DNA of 64,000 nucleotides, taken from contig CAKNJS010000008.1 in NCBI GenBank assembly GCA_930986645.1, positions 1-64,000 of the forward strand. Direction: 5' to 3'. Positions 8,723 through 17,952 of the stretch are shown here, one piece after another. The stretch comes from an uncultured Lachnoclostridium sp. Its GTDB lineage: Bacteria; Bacillota; Clostridia; Lachnospirales; Lachnospiraceae. Every line of letters begins with the position of its first letter. Position 1 is the stretch's first letter. The notes beneath the pieces were generated by a model. The model searched no databases, was not told the origin of the DNA, and worked only from the letters and a program-made list of their open reading frames with translations. The position numbers and the translations under genes are program-made.

Positions 8723-9190
8723 ATGGCCGGGGCAGAGTATATCATCAATCCTGTCCTGATGGGCGGACTGGTGAAAGAAGTAACCGGAGACATGGTAAAA
8801 GTGCATCTGCACGGCCGTCTGGGAGTTATTACGGTTCCCGCAGAATATATTTTAAGGGGAACAGAGGAAAACTCCGGCGGGGAAGAGCCTGCGGCTGGAA
8901 CAGAGATGCAGTTTTACTTCAGCTATCTTCAGGTAAATGAAAATCCATATGATTATGATGCATGTGCGATAAAAAACGGCGAATTTGAACCATGCTTAAT
9001 CGGTGGAACAATTACAGAAGTAAATGATACTGCCATTAAGGCGGAGATCATGGATGGTCTGGGTACGGCAGCAGTGCCCAGACGGTGGGTATTTACAGAT
9101 GTAGAATTAAAAGAAGGGCAGAATGTGGAGTTCTATTTCAGCCCGATGAAAATATCCGGTAAAAGGGATATCCCTGTGGAATCCATATAA
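8723..9190 (+). CDS. prd-operon protein with two tandem beta-rich repeats (CBO2463-like)
   Basis: A 155-residue protein placed one base after prdA, with no strong ribosome site, so it is probably translationally coupled. It is an internal duplication: residues ~9-72 (PVLMGGLVKEVTGDMVKVHL to QFYFSYLQV) align with residues ~90-146 (PCLIGGTITEVNDTAIKAEI to VEFYFSPMKI). Small proteins of this kind sit in clostridial prd clusters (CBO2463/CBO2479-type). No catalytic motif is visible. A structural or assembly role in the reductase complex is inference from position only. Confidence 0.7.
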   Translation: MAGAEYIINPVLMGGLVKEVTGDMVKVHLHGRLGVITVPAEYILRGTEENSGGEEPAAGTEMQFYFSYLQVNENPYDYDACAIKNGEFEPCLIGGTITEVNDTAIKAEIMDGLGTAAVPRRWVFTDVELKEGQNVEFYFSPMKISGKRDIPVESI

Positions 9191-9209
9191 GAATGCAAGG
9201 AGGATGAAT

Positions 9210-9935
9210 ATGAAATTAACAACAGTAGAGGGTATGCAGTCCGAAATCTTTGTGCCGGTCACACCGGTCCCTGTATTTACAGAATTAAAGAAACCGCTTT
9301 CTGAATGTAAGGTGGCGTTTATTACGGCAGGAGGAATTCATAAAAAGAGCCAGACTCCGTTTAATACATCCGGTGATTATTCCTATCGGACGATTGAGTT
9401 CGATACACCGTCCTCAGAGCTGATGGTCACACACGGAGGTTTTGACAACTCGGACATTAATAAAGATGTGAACGCTATGTTTCCCATTGACCGTCTTCAT
9501 GAGCTTGTGGCAGAGGGCTTTATCGGTTCTCTCCCGAAAGAGACGTATACGTTTATGGGCGGCGGCGGAAATGTAGAAAAATTCAAGGAGGAGACAGGAC
9601 CTGAGATTGCCCGGAAATTAAAAGCTCAGGGAGTCGATATCGTACTGTGCACCGGCGGCTGCGGCACCTGCCACAGGTCTGCCACGATCGTTACGAGATG
9701 CTGCGAGGCGGCAGGAATGAGCTGCTGTGTGATCGCCGCACTCCCGCCTATCGCAAGACAGCAGGGAGCGCCGAGGATTACTGCTCCGCATGTGCCGATC
9801 GGTTCCAATGCGGGAGAGCCGAACAATATTCCGATGCAGACTGCCATTGTGAAAGAGTCACTGGAATGGGTACGCGACTGTCCGGGATATAATCAGGTGA
9901 AAGTACTGCCCTACGAGTACAGACATAATGTATAA
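9210..9935 (+). CDS. prdB: D-proline reductase subunit PrdB, cysteine (selenium-free) form
   Basis: A 241-residue protein containing the PrdB signatures KVAFITAGGIHKKSQTPFN, FTMGGGGN-like TFMGGGGN and CTGGCGTCHRSAT. In the selenoenzyme the residue at the first Cys of GCGTC is selenocysteine (TGA); here it is TGC (codon 9660-9662, Cys151), with no in-frame TGA. PrdB carries the nucleophile that attacks the alpha carbon of D-proline held by the PrdA pyruvoyl group. AAGGAGG at 9198-9203 favours ATG 9210 over ATG 9204. It is the last gene of the prd unit; PrdD and PrdE paralogues are absent. Confidence 0.95.
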   Translation: MKLTTVEGMQSEIFVPVTPVPVFTELKKPLSECKVAFITAGGIHKKSQTPFNTSGDYSYRTIEFDTPSSELMVTHGGFDNSDINKDVNAMFPIDRLHELVAEGFIGSLPKETYTFMGGGGNVEKFKEETGPEIARKLKAQGVDIVLCTGGCGTCHRSATIVTRCCEAAGMSCCVIAALPPIARQQGAPRITAPHVPIGSNAGEPNNIPMQTAIVKESLEWVRDCPGYNQVKVLPYEYRHNV

Positions 9936-10051
9936 CTGCCGGAGACGGGGCACTGATGTCCTGCAGATATTCATTACAGATTCTCATGACAGTATGAAAA
10001 AAGTTAATTTTACAAATATAATGTTTTGTGCTTAAATAAGACGCATAATCG

Positions 10052-10097
10052 AAAGGGACAGACAACGGAGTCAAAAAAGACAGTTGCCTGTCCCTTT
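10052..10097 (+). terminator. Rho-independent terminator or attenuator after prdB
   Basis: AAAGGGACAGACAAC (10052-10066) pairs with GTTGCCTGTCCCTTT (10083-10097) over 15 bp with one G-U pair, followed by TGCTTATTTAATTT. It ends the prd transcript. A TATAAT at 10017-10022 lies just upstream, so if that is a real -10 the hairpin would act in the leader of the ABC transporter genes instead. Confidence 0.7.
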
Positions 10098-10147
10098 TGC
10101 TTATTTAATTTATAGAGGCATATGATTCTTAAAAGGAGGTAACTATT

Positions 10148-11032
10148 GTGAAAAAGAAAATAATTTCAATCTTGATGACGACAGCCATGGTGATGACACT
10201 TGCAGCGGGCTGTGGAAGTTCATCAGGAAGCAGCGCAGGCAGCGAAGATAAAAAATCTGCAGAGGACAGCAGTTCCTCTTCATCCTCCGGGACAGATGGT
10301 TCGGTTGAAGGTGCACTGAAAGGTGTAAAACTTTCCTTTGGAACGACAGCACTTTTTGCCCCGTTTACATACTATGACGAGGATGGAACTACACTGATCG
10401 GTTTTGATATTGATCTGGAGAAAGCACTTCAGGATTATCTTGGATTTGAGCTGGACGGAGATGTTCAGGTAATGGATTATTCAGCGCTGACCACTTCTCT
10501 TGCAGAGGGAAAACTTGATTTCGGAATGGCTGCCCTGTGTGCAACTGATGAGAGAAAAGCAGTTATGCAGTTCTCGGATACATACTGTGATTCCGGTCAG
10601 GTGGTTATGATCAACAAAGAGACGTCACCTAAGGAGATTACAGATATTGATACTCTGATAGACGGAGACTACACGATCGCTGTAGAAAAAGGAACGGCCT
10701 CACATCTGTACTGCCAGAATAACGGAGTGGACGATTCCCGTCTAGAGGTACATGACACGATCACCACTGCATATGAATCCCTTGAACAGGGCAAGGTTGA
10801 TGCAGTGATTCAGGACTCACCGAATGCTTACTACTACATAAAAACAACAGACAATACAAAGCTTGAAGTCGTAGGAGATCAGTTCAATCAGGGACAGTCA
10901 CCGTATGCGATTGCTATTTCCAATGATGCAGCGGAACGCAATGACGGCCTTGTGGATATTTTCAATCAGGCGCTTTCCGATCTGACCGATAACGGCACAA
11001 TAGATGAGCTGACTTCAACATGGCTGGAGTAA
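10148..11032 (+). CDS. Amino-acid ABC transporter, substrate-binding lipoprotein
   Basis: A 294-residue protein with a lipoprotein signal (MKKKIISILMTTAMVMTLAAG-C; lipobox LAAGC, Cys22), a Ser/Gly-rich linker and a family-3 solute-binding domain (residues ~58-290; FGTTALFAPFTYYDEDG, IGFDIDLEKAL, DAVIQDSPNAYYYI). Start is GTG behind AAAGGAGG. With the next two genes it makes a polar amino-acid importer. Its location between prdB and the proline racemase suggests proline, hydroxyproline or ornithine as substrate, but the pocket cannot be read reliably by eye. Confidence 0.9.
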   Translation: MKKKIISILMTTAMVMTLAAGCGSSSGSSAGSEDKKSAEDSSSSSSSGTDGSVEGALKGVKLSFGTTALFAPFTYYDEDGTTLIGFDIDLEKALQDYLGFELDGDVQVMDYSALTTSLAEGKLDFGMAALCATDERKAVMQFSDTYCDSGQVVMINKETSPKEITDIDTLIDGDYTIAVEKGTASHLYCQNNGVDDSRLEVHDTITTAYESLEQGKVDAVIQDSPNAYYYIKTTDNTKLEVVGDQFNQGQSPYAIAISNDAAERNDGLVDIFNQALSDLTDNGTIDELTSTWLE

Positions 11033-11057
11033 TCTGAAATAAGAAAGATGAAAAAGA

Positions 11058-11096
11058 GCAGGGATGCTTCAGCTGTTAAGCCGGAGCGTCACCTGC
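11058..11096 (+). terminator. Intercistronic hairpin between binding protein and permease
   Basis: GCAGG/CCTGC closes an imperfect extended stem (GCAGGGATGCTTC against GGAGCGTCACCTGC), followed by TTCTTTG. Such partial terminators usually allow more binding protein than permease to be made. Confidence 0.45.
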
Positions 11097-11133
11097 TTCT
11101 TTGATGAGTAACATAGAAAGAGAGGATTCATCT

Positions 11134-11781
11134 ATGGATTTGAGCTTTTTAAACGTACTGCTCCCCATGCTGTTTCAGGGACTGAAAGTTACGCTGTATA
11201 TCGCGGTAGTCGGTATTCTTCTCGGATTCCTGCTGGGCGCTGTGACAGGTTTCGTACTGCAGACAAACTGCAGGATCCTCAAAGCGATTGCCGGAGTATA
11301 TATATGGATCATACGTGCGACACCTCTTATTGTTCAGGCGCTGTATGTGTACTATGTTGTTCCGAAACTCATTGGCGTGGATCTGAGCAGCAACACAGCC
11401 GGTATTATTGTAATTACAGTCAACTCGGGAGCCTTTATAGCAGAAATCGTAAGAGGCGCACTGGAAGGAATCGACCCGGGACAAAGAGAGGCGGGGCTTT
11501 CGCTGGGACTCACCCCTGCGCAGACAATGTTCCATATTATTATCCCGCCTGCGTTTCGTTCTATGCTCCCGGCGCTTTTTAACCAGTTTATTATTTCAGT
11601 AAAAGATACGGCTCTGCTGTCTGTGATCGTGGTAAATGAGATAACAAAACAGATCCAGAACTATGCAGCCATCAGTTTCAGAACGATTGAAGCTTATACC
11701 ACAGGTGCTGTATTTTATCTTGTATTGATCTCGATTCTGATCATTCTGCAGAAGCTGGTAGAACATAAGATCAGGGGGTAA
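11134..11781 (+). CDS. Amino-acid ABC transporter permease (HisM/GlnP type)
   Basis: A 215-residue inner-membrane permease with about five transmembrane segments and the EAA loop ([27 protein letters not shown]) that contacts the ATPase. It belongs to the His/Glu/Gln/Arg/opine permease group. AGAGAGG at 11119-11125 supports ATG 11134 rather than the upstream ATG at 11104. Confidence 0.92.
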   Translation: MDLSFLNVLLPMLFQGLKVTLYIAVVGILLGFLLGAVTGFVLQTNCRILKAIAGVYIWIIRATPLIVQALYVYYVVPKLIGVDLSSNTAGIIVITVNSGAFIAEIVRGALEGIDPGQREAGLSLGLTPAQTMFHIIIPPAFRSMLPALFNQFIISVKDTALLSVIVVNEITKQIQNYAAISFRTIEAYTTGAVFYLVLISILIILQKLVEHKIRG

Positions 11782-11786
11782 GTGAT

Positions 11787-12518
11787 ATGATGCTTAAAAT
11801 CAGAAATCTACAGAAAAATTTTGACGATCTTGAGGTCCTCAAAGATATCAATATTGATGTGGACGAAGGCGAGGTAGTGTGCATCATCGGGCCTTCCGGT
11901 TCCGGAAAAAGCACTTTGCTGCGGTGTATCAACCAGCTTGAAATCCCCACGGCAGGAGATATCGAGTATAAAGGGAAAAGCGTTACGGGAGGAGAGATAA
12001 AGCTGAGAGATTTCCGCGAGGAAGTAGGCATGGTATTCCAGCGGTTCAACCTGTTTCCTATGAAAACGGTCCTTGGAAATGTGACGCTTGCTCCGGTACT
12101 GACAAAACATAAGAATAAGAAAGAAGCAGAGGAAAAGGCCATGGAGCTTCTGAGAAAAGTAGGGCTTGAAAACAAAGCTTCAGCGATGCCGGCAATGCTT
12201 TCCGGAGGACAGCAGCAGAGAGTCGCCATCGCAAGGGCGCTGGCCATGGAGCCTCAGGCGCTGCTTTTTGACGAGCCGACATCCGCATTGGACCCGGAGC
12301 TTGTCGGAGAGGTGCTCAACGTTATGAAAGATCTTGCAAAAGAAGGTATGACTATGGTTGTGGTCACCCATGAGATGGCATTTGCACGGGATGTCTCCGA
12401 CAAAGTTATTTTTATGGACGACGGTTATGTGGTGGAAGAGGGGACGCCGCATGAAGTACTGGAAAACCCGAAGGAAGAGCGTACAAAAGCATTCCTTTCT
12501 CGTTTCCTGAATTCATAG
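11787..12518 (+). CDS. Amino-acid ABC transporter ATP-binding protein (GlnQ type)
   Basis: A 243-residue ATPase of normal length. Walker [10 protein letters not shown] near residue 35, Q-loop VFQRFNLFP, signature LSGGQQQR, Walker [12 protein letters not shown] and the switch His in VVTHEM are all present. It starts 5 bases after the permease stop and completes the importer. Confidence 0.95.
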   Translation: MMLKIRNLQKNFDDLEVLKDINIDVDEGEVVCIIGPSGSGKSTLLRCINQLEIPTAGDIEYKGKSVTGGEIKLRDFREEVGMVFQRFNLFPMKTVLGNVTLAPVLTKHKNKKEAEEKAMELLRKVGLENKASAMPAMLSGGQQQRVAIARALAMEPQALLFDEPTSALDPELVGEVLNVMKDLAKEGMTMVVVTHEMAFARDVSDKVIFMDDGYVVEEGTPHEVLENPKEERTKAFLSRFLNS

Positions 12519-12552
12519 ATCAACTTATCATATCAGAACAGGGGGTAAGGCA

Positions 12553-13218
12553 ATGCAGAAGTATGTTATTACAATAACAAGAGAGTTCGGCAGTCTGGGA
12601 AGACCGATCGCTAAGAGATTGTCCCAGCTGCTGGGCATTAATTACTATGACAGGGATATTGTGGAGGCGACGGCAAAGCGTATGAATCTGCCGGTATCGA
12701 CTATGAGCGGCAAGGAAGAGAAAAGATCCAGTTTCTGGAAAATGCTGGTGCCGCTGGGAACGGATTCTCCGGAACAGCAGGAGCGGATTTTTGTTACGCA
12801 GACGCAGATCATCCATGAGCTGGCGGAGAAAGGTTCCTGTATCATTGTAGGCCGCTGTGCAGATTATGTACTGAAAGACGAGTTGAACGCTATTCATATT
12901 TATATCTATGCTCCGTATGCGGACCGGCTGGCAAACTGCGTGGGACCGCTGGGAATGGAGAAAAATGAAGCGAAGCGAATGATACGGGAAGTAGACCGGG
13001 CGAGATACGCATACCATAAACATTTTGCAAAATATGCTCCGGGAGATCCTCAGCACAAGCATATCATCATCAACAGCGCACTTCTGGAAGTGGAGGGAAC
13101 TGCTCAGGCACTTGCCACCATTGCCCGGCAGAAATTCGGAGGCGAGGAAGAAACCGGATTTTTGACAGCACCCCGGAAGACGTCGGACGGCGCTCCGGAA
13201 AAGGAGGCGGAAGAATGA
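12553..13218 (+). CDS. Cytidylate-kinase-like family protein
   Basis: A 221-residue protein of the cytidylate kinase-like (Cytidylate_kin2) family: N-terminal [20 protein letters not shown] in place of a classic P-loop, [11 protein letters not shown] in the middle and [13 protein letters not shown] as the Arg-rich lid. Members of this family in Clostridia are mostly uncharacterised and often accompany transporters or regulators; real CMP kinase activity is doubtful. It shares the ATGA start/stop overlap with the racemase gene, so the two are co-translated. The last ~25 residues are low-complexity and charged. Confidence 0.8.
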   Translation: MQKYVITITREFGSLGRPIAKRLSQLLGINYYDRDIVEATAKRMNLPVSTMSGKEEKRSSFWKMLVPLGTDSPEQQERIFVTQTQIIHELAEKGSCIIVGRCADYVLKDELNAIHIYIYAPYADRLANCVGPLGMEKNEAKRMIREVDRARYAYHKHFAKYAPGDPQHKHIIINSALLEVEGTAQALATIARQKFGGEEETGFLTAPRKTSDGAPEKEAEE

Positions 13219-14822
13219 AATGTCCGAGGGTGCGGAAATATGCATATCATTTGAAAACCATTGATTCACATACAGAGGGCGAGGCGACCCGGATCGTTTA
13301 TGACGGCTTCCCGGAATTACATGGTGAAACCATGATGGACAAGAAAAAATATCTGATGGATCATTATGATTTCCTGCGCACAGCGCTGATGCTGGAGCCC
13401 CGGGGGCACAGGGATATGTTTGGCGCTCTGCTCACGGAGCCGGTACACAAAGAGGCGGATTACGGCGTTATATTTATGGACAGCGGCGGCTGCCTCAATA
13501 TGTGCGGACATGGCAGCATAGGGACAGCTTCTATGCTGGTAGAAACCGGGATGGTAGATGTAAGGGAGCCATATACAGAAGTGGTGCTGGATTCACCCAG
13601 CGGTCTGATCCGTGCAAAGGTGCATGTAGTGGACGGAGAGGCGGTAGAGGTCAGTATCCTGAACGTACCCTCATTCCTATTGAAAGAGGATGTCACGGTG
13701 CAGACATCTCGGTTTGGAAAAGTCCACTGTGATATCGCGTTCGGCGGTTCTTTTTTTGCCCTTGTAGATGCGGAGAAAATAAGTCTTTCACTGGAGACTG
13801 AGAATATTGATGAGATTACAGATCTGGGAATGGAACTGAGGGATAAGATTAACGCCACGGTGACGGTCAGACATCCGTATCTGGATATTACGAGCGTTGA
13901 CCTTGTGGAATTTTACGCACACACGGACTGTAAAAATGCCGATATGAAAAACTGTGTGATATTCGGCAGTGCGCAGGCGGACCGCTCGCCCTGCGGTACA
14001 GGCACAAGCGCCAAATTAGCGTCACTGTATGCCAAAGGCGAACTGAAGCTGCACGAAAAATTTCTGTATGAAAGTATTACGGGCTCTATCTTTCGCGGGG
14101 AAGCGGTGAGTGAAGTGGATATCGCGGGAGGAAAGGGCATTATACCACAGATTACCGGAAGCGCCTATATTACCGGATTTAATGAATGGATCATTGACAG
14201 TCAGGATCCGCTTAGAAACGGTTTCCTTCTAGGAAGCCGGACACAGGAAGAGCAGGAAAACCCGCGCAGCCGTATCGTACAGGCTGCATGGAAACTGTTC
14301 CGTGAGAAAGGGTATGAGCAGACAGACACAGCAGATGTGATTGCTCTTGCAGAAGTGTCGGAAGACGAATTTTACCGCTTTTTCACCCGGAAGGATGATC
14401 TGGAACATACACTGGGCGATCTGTTCGACAGGAAATATGCAGAGCTCATGGTATCTATGAGCCCGAGACTGTCGGTCCGTGAAAAACTGATCTATCTTAA
14501 TAAAGAACTGTTTACACTGATCGAGAAGGAAGTTCCTTTTGAGCTGGTGACACATATTTATGTCAATATGCCGGAAGAACGGCAGGAAATGCTGAATAAG
14601 GAGCGGTTTTATTATAAGCTGATTCCGCAGCTTATCGAGGAAGGACAGAAGAGCGGGGAGTTCCGGACTGATGAGACAGCAGAGGCGGCCGCTGAAACCT
14701 ACGCCTCGCTGGAGAGGGGTATGATCTATGACTGGTGCGTGAAAGGCGGAACAGAAAGTCTTGTGGAGAAGGGTCAGAAGATTATACCGGTTTATCTCGG
14801 ATCTATGCTGAGCGGAACATAA
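13215..14822 (+). CDS. prdF: Proline racemase (PrdF type) fused to a TetR-family regulator domain
   Basis: A 535-residue fusion. Residues 1-335 are a proline racemase with both catalytic thiols: Cys97 in NMCGHGS and Cys260 in [11 protein letters not shown], plus the C-terminal [20 protein letters not shown]. After a ~13-residue charged linker, residues ~350-535 form a TetR protein: HTH ([20 protein letters not shown], then [18 protein letters not shown]) and a helical ligand domain. Racemases normally stop near residue 335 and TetR proteins normally stand alone. The TetR part has no Met near its beginning, so it cannot easily be made separately. The racemase converts L- to D-proline for PrdAB; the TetR part may let it act as a regulator. 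Confidence 0.9.
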   Translation: MKCPRVRKYAYHLKTIDSHTEGEATRIVYDGFPELHGETMMDKKKYLMDHYDFLRTALMLEPRGHRDMFGALLTEPVHKEADYGVIFMDSGGCLNMCGHGSIGTASMLVETGMVDVREPYTEVVLDSPSGLIRAKVHVVDGEAVEVSILNVPSFLLKEDVTVQTSRFGKVHCDIAFGGSFFALVDAEKISLSLETENIDEITDLGMELRDKINATVTVRHPYLDITSVDLVEFYAHTDCKNADMKNCVIFGSAQADRSPCGTGTSAKLASLYAKGELKLHEKFLYESITGSIFRGEAVSEVDIAGGKGIIPQITGSAYITGFNEWIIDSQDPLRNGFLLGSRTQEEQENPRSRIVQAAWKLFREKGYEQTDTADVIALAEVSEDEFYRFFTRKDDLEHTLGDLFDRKYAELMVSMSPRLSVREKLIYLNKELFTLIEKEVPFELVTHIYVNMPEERQEMLNKERFYYKLIPQLIEEGQKSGEFRTDETAEAAAETYASLERGMIYDWCVKGGTESLVEKGQKIIPVYLGSMLSGT

Positions 14823-14851
14823 TACCGAAATGCAATAGGAGGTGCCGTAAA

Positions 14852-15754
14852 TTGAAAAAAATTGCACTGATGCTTATTCTGATTGCCGGAATGCTGTGGG
14901 GATGCATGGGACTTTTTGTCAGAAAACTGAATGGCATCGGGCTTGAATCAATGGATATCGTTGCTCTGCGTGCAATTGTGACGTTTATCGTACTGCTTTT
15001 ATATATGGTACTTTTCCAGAGGCCGCTTCTGAAGATCCGTCTTCGTGACCTGTGGTGCTTTTTAGGTACGGGAATATGCAGTATCGTGTTTTTTAATCTG
15101 TGCTATTTTAAGGCCATAACGCTGACTTCCCTGTCTGTTGCGGCAGTTCTGCTCTATACGGCGCCGGCCATAGTAATGGTACTTTCGTATTTCCTTTTTG
15201 GTGAAAAAATGACCGGAAGAAAAATACTGTCGCTGGTTATGACAATAGCGGGATGCGTGCTTGTTACGGGAGTCATCTCCGATGCAGGCAGAATTTCAGG
15301 ATTCGGGCTGCTTGCGGGACTTGGAGCTGGGTTAGGATATGCATTGTATTCTATTTTCAGCAGGTTTGCGCTGGAGAGAGGATACCATTCTTTAACGATA
15401 ACATTTTATACCTTTTTTATTGCGGCGGCAGCTTCGTTTCTGTTGAGTGACGGGAAGCGTGTTATATCGACAGCTTTCCAGAGCGCGGATATGTTTGCGT
15501 TCAGCTGTGTATTCGGTATTCTCTGTACAGTCGTTCCTTATCTGACTTACACGATCGGCTTGAAATATACAGAAAACAGTAAAGCGTCGATCGTTGCATC
15601 GATAGAACCTGTGACAGCTACAGTACTCGGGATCGTATTTTTTCATGAAAGCATTACGCTGCCGGAAGCGGCGGGAATTGTACTTGTAATAAGTGCGCTG
15701 GCGATATGCAGCAGTGCAGATACATCGGAGGTAAAATATGAGACACACATATAA
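14852..15754 (+). CDS. EamA/DMT-family transporter
   Basis: A 300-residue, ten-helix protein made of two EamA repeats (residues ~5-135 and ~150-290). The repeats are marked by GMLWGCMGLFVRKL, LLYTAPAIVMVLSYFLFGEK and ASIEPVTATVLGIVFFHE. The start is TTG 14852 behind AGGAGGT. The family exports amino acids and other small metabolites. Its place inside the proline operon suggests export of 5-aminovalerate or an amino acid, which is inference only. Its 3' end overlaps the start of the glutamate dehydrogenase gene by 17 bases. Confidence 0.88.
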   Translation: MKKIALMLILIAGMLWGCMGLFVRKLNGIGLESMDIVALRAIVTFIVLLLYMVLFQRPLLKIRLRDLWCFLGTGICSIVFFNLCYFKAITLTSLSVAAVLLYTAPAIVMVLSYFLFGEKMTGRKILSLVMTIAGCVLVTGVISDAGRISGFGLLAGLGAGLGYALYSIFSRFALERGYHSLTITFYTFFIAAAASFLLSDGKRVISTAFQSADMFAFSCVFGILCTVVPYLTYTIGLKYTENSKASIVASIEPVTATVLGIVFFHESITLPEAAGIVLVISALAICSSADTSEVKYETHI

Positions 15755-16997
15755 TCCATATAAGAACGTGATTGATGTTATGGAAAAGGCCATGAAACTT
15801 GGAAATATTGATACATCTATGTTTGAGATACTGAAAAATCCGCAGAGGGAGACAAAAGTCTATCTTCCGGTTGAAATGGATGATGGAAGCGTCAGAGTAT
15901 TCGAGGGCTACAGAGTACAGCATTCTAATATACGCGGTCCGTTCAAGGGCGGTATTCGGTTTCATCAGAACTGCGATCTTGATGAGGTCAAAGCTCTTGC
16001 TGCTTGGATGACATTGAAGTGTGCTGTGGCAGATCTTCCATATGGAGGCGCAAAAGGAGGAATTCAGGTAGATCCATCGACTCTCTCTGAACGCGAACTT
16101 CGCGCTCTTACACGCCGTTATACTTTTGCCATAGCGCCGATCATAGGAGCGGATACGGATATTCCGGCTCCGGATGTAAATACAAATTTTCAGACAATGG
16201 CGTGGGTGTTGGATACATACAGTCAGTTGAAAGGACATCCGTGTCCGGGCGTGGTAACAGGAAAACCGATTGAACTAGGCGGTTCCAAAGGCAGAAATTC
16301 CGCAACAGGGCGAGGAGTTGTTATCAGTACGAAACTGATTCTGGCGCTGGACGGCAGGCCGCTTGAGGGTACATCAGTTGCAATTCAGGGGATGGGAAAT
16401 GTAGGCGCAAATGCAGCGCGTATATTTTATCACAGAAAAGCAAAGATAGTAGCACTCAGCGATATTTCGGGAGGTATCTATTGCGAGGGCGGACTGGACG
16501 CGGATGCCGTCTCAGCGTTTCTGGAGCAGGGAAATGTAATGATAAAAGATTATAATGCTGAAGGTGTTGTACACATTTCGAACGAAGAAGTGCTTACCTG
16601 TAAATGTGATGTCCTTGTCCCGGCAGCCCTTGAAAATCAGATAACCGCAGATAATGCGGCAAAGCTGAACTGCTCTTATGTGGTAGAGGCGGCAAACGGA
16701 CCGACAACAGAGGAGGCAGACCAGATCCTTGATGCGAGAGGGATAACTCTTCTGCCGGATATATTTGCAAACAGCGGAGGGGTGATCGTCTCGTATTTTG
16801 AGTGGGTGCAGAATATACAGGAATTAACGTGGGACAGAGATCAGGTGAATGAGATGCTGGAGAAACTGATGTCAAGGTCTTTCCAGAATATTCTTGAAGA
16901 AAAAGAAGCCCATCATTGTTCTTATCGTATGGCGGCATATATTGTCGCGTTGAAAAAACTGGTATATGCGGAGAAATTAAAAGGTATTTTCCCGTGA
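15738..16997 (+). CDS. gdhA: Glutamate dehydrogenase (Glu/Leu/Phe/Val dehydrogenase family)
   Basis: A 419-residue enzyme with the dimerisation/substrate domain (GPFKGGIRFH, the catalytic Lys region KCAVADLPYGGAKGGI, PAPDVNT) and a Rossmann domain (IQGMGNVGANAARIF). It interconverts glutamate and 2-oxoglutarate plus ammonia using NAD(P). Next to the aminotransferase it can regenerate 2-oxoglutarate and give NADH for PrdC/PrdAB. Short length and sequence fit the NAD-type clostridial group. GGAGG lies 6 bases before ATG, inside the end of the EamA gene. Confidence 0.92.
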   Translation: MRHTYNPYKNVIDVMEKAMKLGNIDTSMFEILKNPQRETKVYLPVEMDDGSVRVFEGYRVQHSNIRGPFKGGIRFHQNCDLDEVKALAAWMTLKCAVADLPYGGAKGGIQVDPSTLSERELRALTRRYTFAIAPIIGADTDIPAPDVNTNFQTMAWVLDTYSQLKGHPCPGVVTGKPIELGGSKGRNSATGRGVVISTKLILALDGRPLEGTSVAIQGMGNVGANAARIFYHRKAKIVALSDISGGIYCEGGLDADAVSAFLEQGNVMIKDYNAEGVVHISNEEVLTCKCDVLVPAALENQITADNAAKLNCSYVVEAANGPTTEEADQILDARGITLLPDIFANSGGVIVSYFEWVQNIQELTWDRDQVNEMLEKLMSRSFQNILEEKEAHHCSYRMAAYIVALKKLVYAEKLKGIFP

Positions 16998-17039
16998 TAA
17001 AAGAGAATATATGATGAACATTACAGAGGAGACAGGAAA

Positions 17040-17948
17040 ATGTGCCTGATCACAAATATACAAAGATACAGTATCCATGACGGGGACGGCATACGTACTA
17101 CCGTATTTTTCAAAGGATGCCCGCTTCGATGTGTCTGGTGCCATAATCCGGAAGCCCAGAATAGAGGCAGAGAGCTTTTATGCAGCGGGGAGAAATGTAC
17201 AGGCTGCGGTGCCTGTGCTGCGGTCTGTCCCCAAAAAGCTGTATCGATAAAAAACGGGACAGCGCGGACCGACAGAAAGCTTTGCACTGCCTGCGGCGCC
17301 TGTGCGGAAGTGTGTGTCCTGAATCTGCGTGAAATCGCCGGCAGGGAATATACCGTGAAAGAATTAACCGCCGAACTGTTGAAAGACCAGATATTTTATG
17401 AAGAGTCCGGCGGGGGAGTTACTTTTTCCGGCGGAGAGGTTATGGCCATGGATATGGATTTTATCCTTGAAGCTGCAAAGGAGTTGAAGCGACAGGGCAT
17501 TCCGCTTGCAATAGACACCTGCGGTTATGTCCCCTATGAAAGATTTCAGAGGATTCTCCCGTATACGGATGTTTTTCTCTATGATGTAAAAGTGATGGAT
17601 GAGGGACTCCATAAAAAGTATACGGGAGTGGATAACAGGCTGATCCTAGAAAATCTGGTCCGGCTTTCACATGACGGAGCCCGGATCTGTGTCCGGATCC
17701 CCACAGTGAAAGAAGTGAATGGGAACGAGCGGAGCATGAAGGAAATCATAGCGTTTCTTCAGGAACATGACATTCATCCGATCCAGATAAATCTGCTTCC
17801 TTACCATGATACAGGAAGCGGAAAGTACAGAAAACTGGATACAGCATATAAAGGTACAGACCTGCACGCTCCGGACAAAGAAGAGATGGAAGCGCTGACC
17901 GCTCTGTTTATCAATGCAGGATTTAAAAATACAAAAACAGGAGGCTGA
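17040..17948 (+). CDS. Glycyl-radical enzyme activating enzyme (HypD activase)
   Basis: A 302-residue radical SAM activase. The SAM-binding cluster motif is CPLRCVWC (Cx3Cx2C) near residue 26-33, followed by an inserted ferredoxin-like domain with two 4Fe-4S motifs (CTGCGACAAVC and CTACGACAEVC, residues ~56-100) and the GGGVTFSGGE SAM-contact motif. It abstracts H from the radical Gly of the partner dehydratase. It is located 4 bases upstream of that partner, as is usual for these pairs. Confidence 0.94.
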   Translation: MCLITNIQRYSIHDGDGIRTTVFFKGCPLRCVWCHNPEAQNRGRELLCSGEKCTGCGACAAVCPQKAVSIKNGTARTDRKLCTACGACAEVCVLNLREIAGREYTVKELTAELLKDQIFYEESGGGVTFSGGEVMAMDMDFILEAAKELKRQGIPLAIDTCGYVPYERFQRILPYTDVFLYDVKVMDEGLHKKYTGVDNRLILENLVRLSHDGARICVRIPTVKEVNGNERSMKEIIAFLQEHDIHPIQINLLPYHDTGSGKYRKLDTAYKGTDLHAPDKEEMEALTALFINAGFKNTKTGG

Positions 17949-17952
17949 AACG

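Noticed and set aside
13215-14822. Racemase-TetR fusion as a simple stop-codon loss artefact
   Set aside because: Both domains are complete and in frame, the linker is composition-normal and the TetR part has no start codon of its own; kept as a real fusion, with resequencing proposed as the test.
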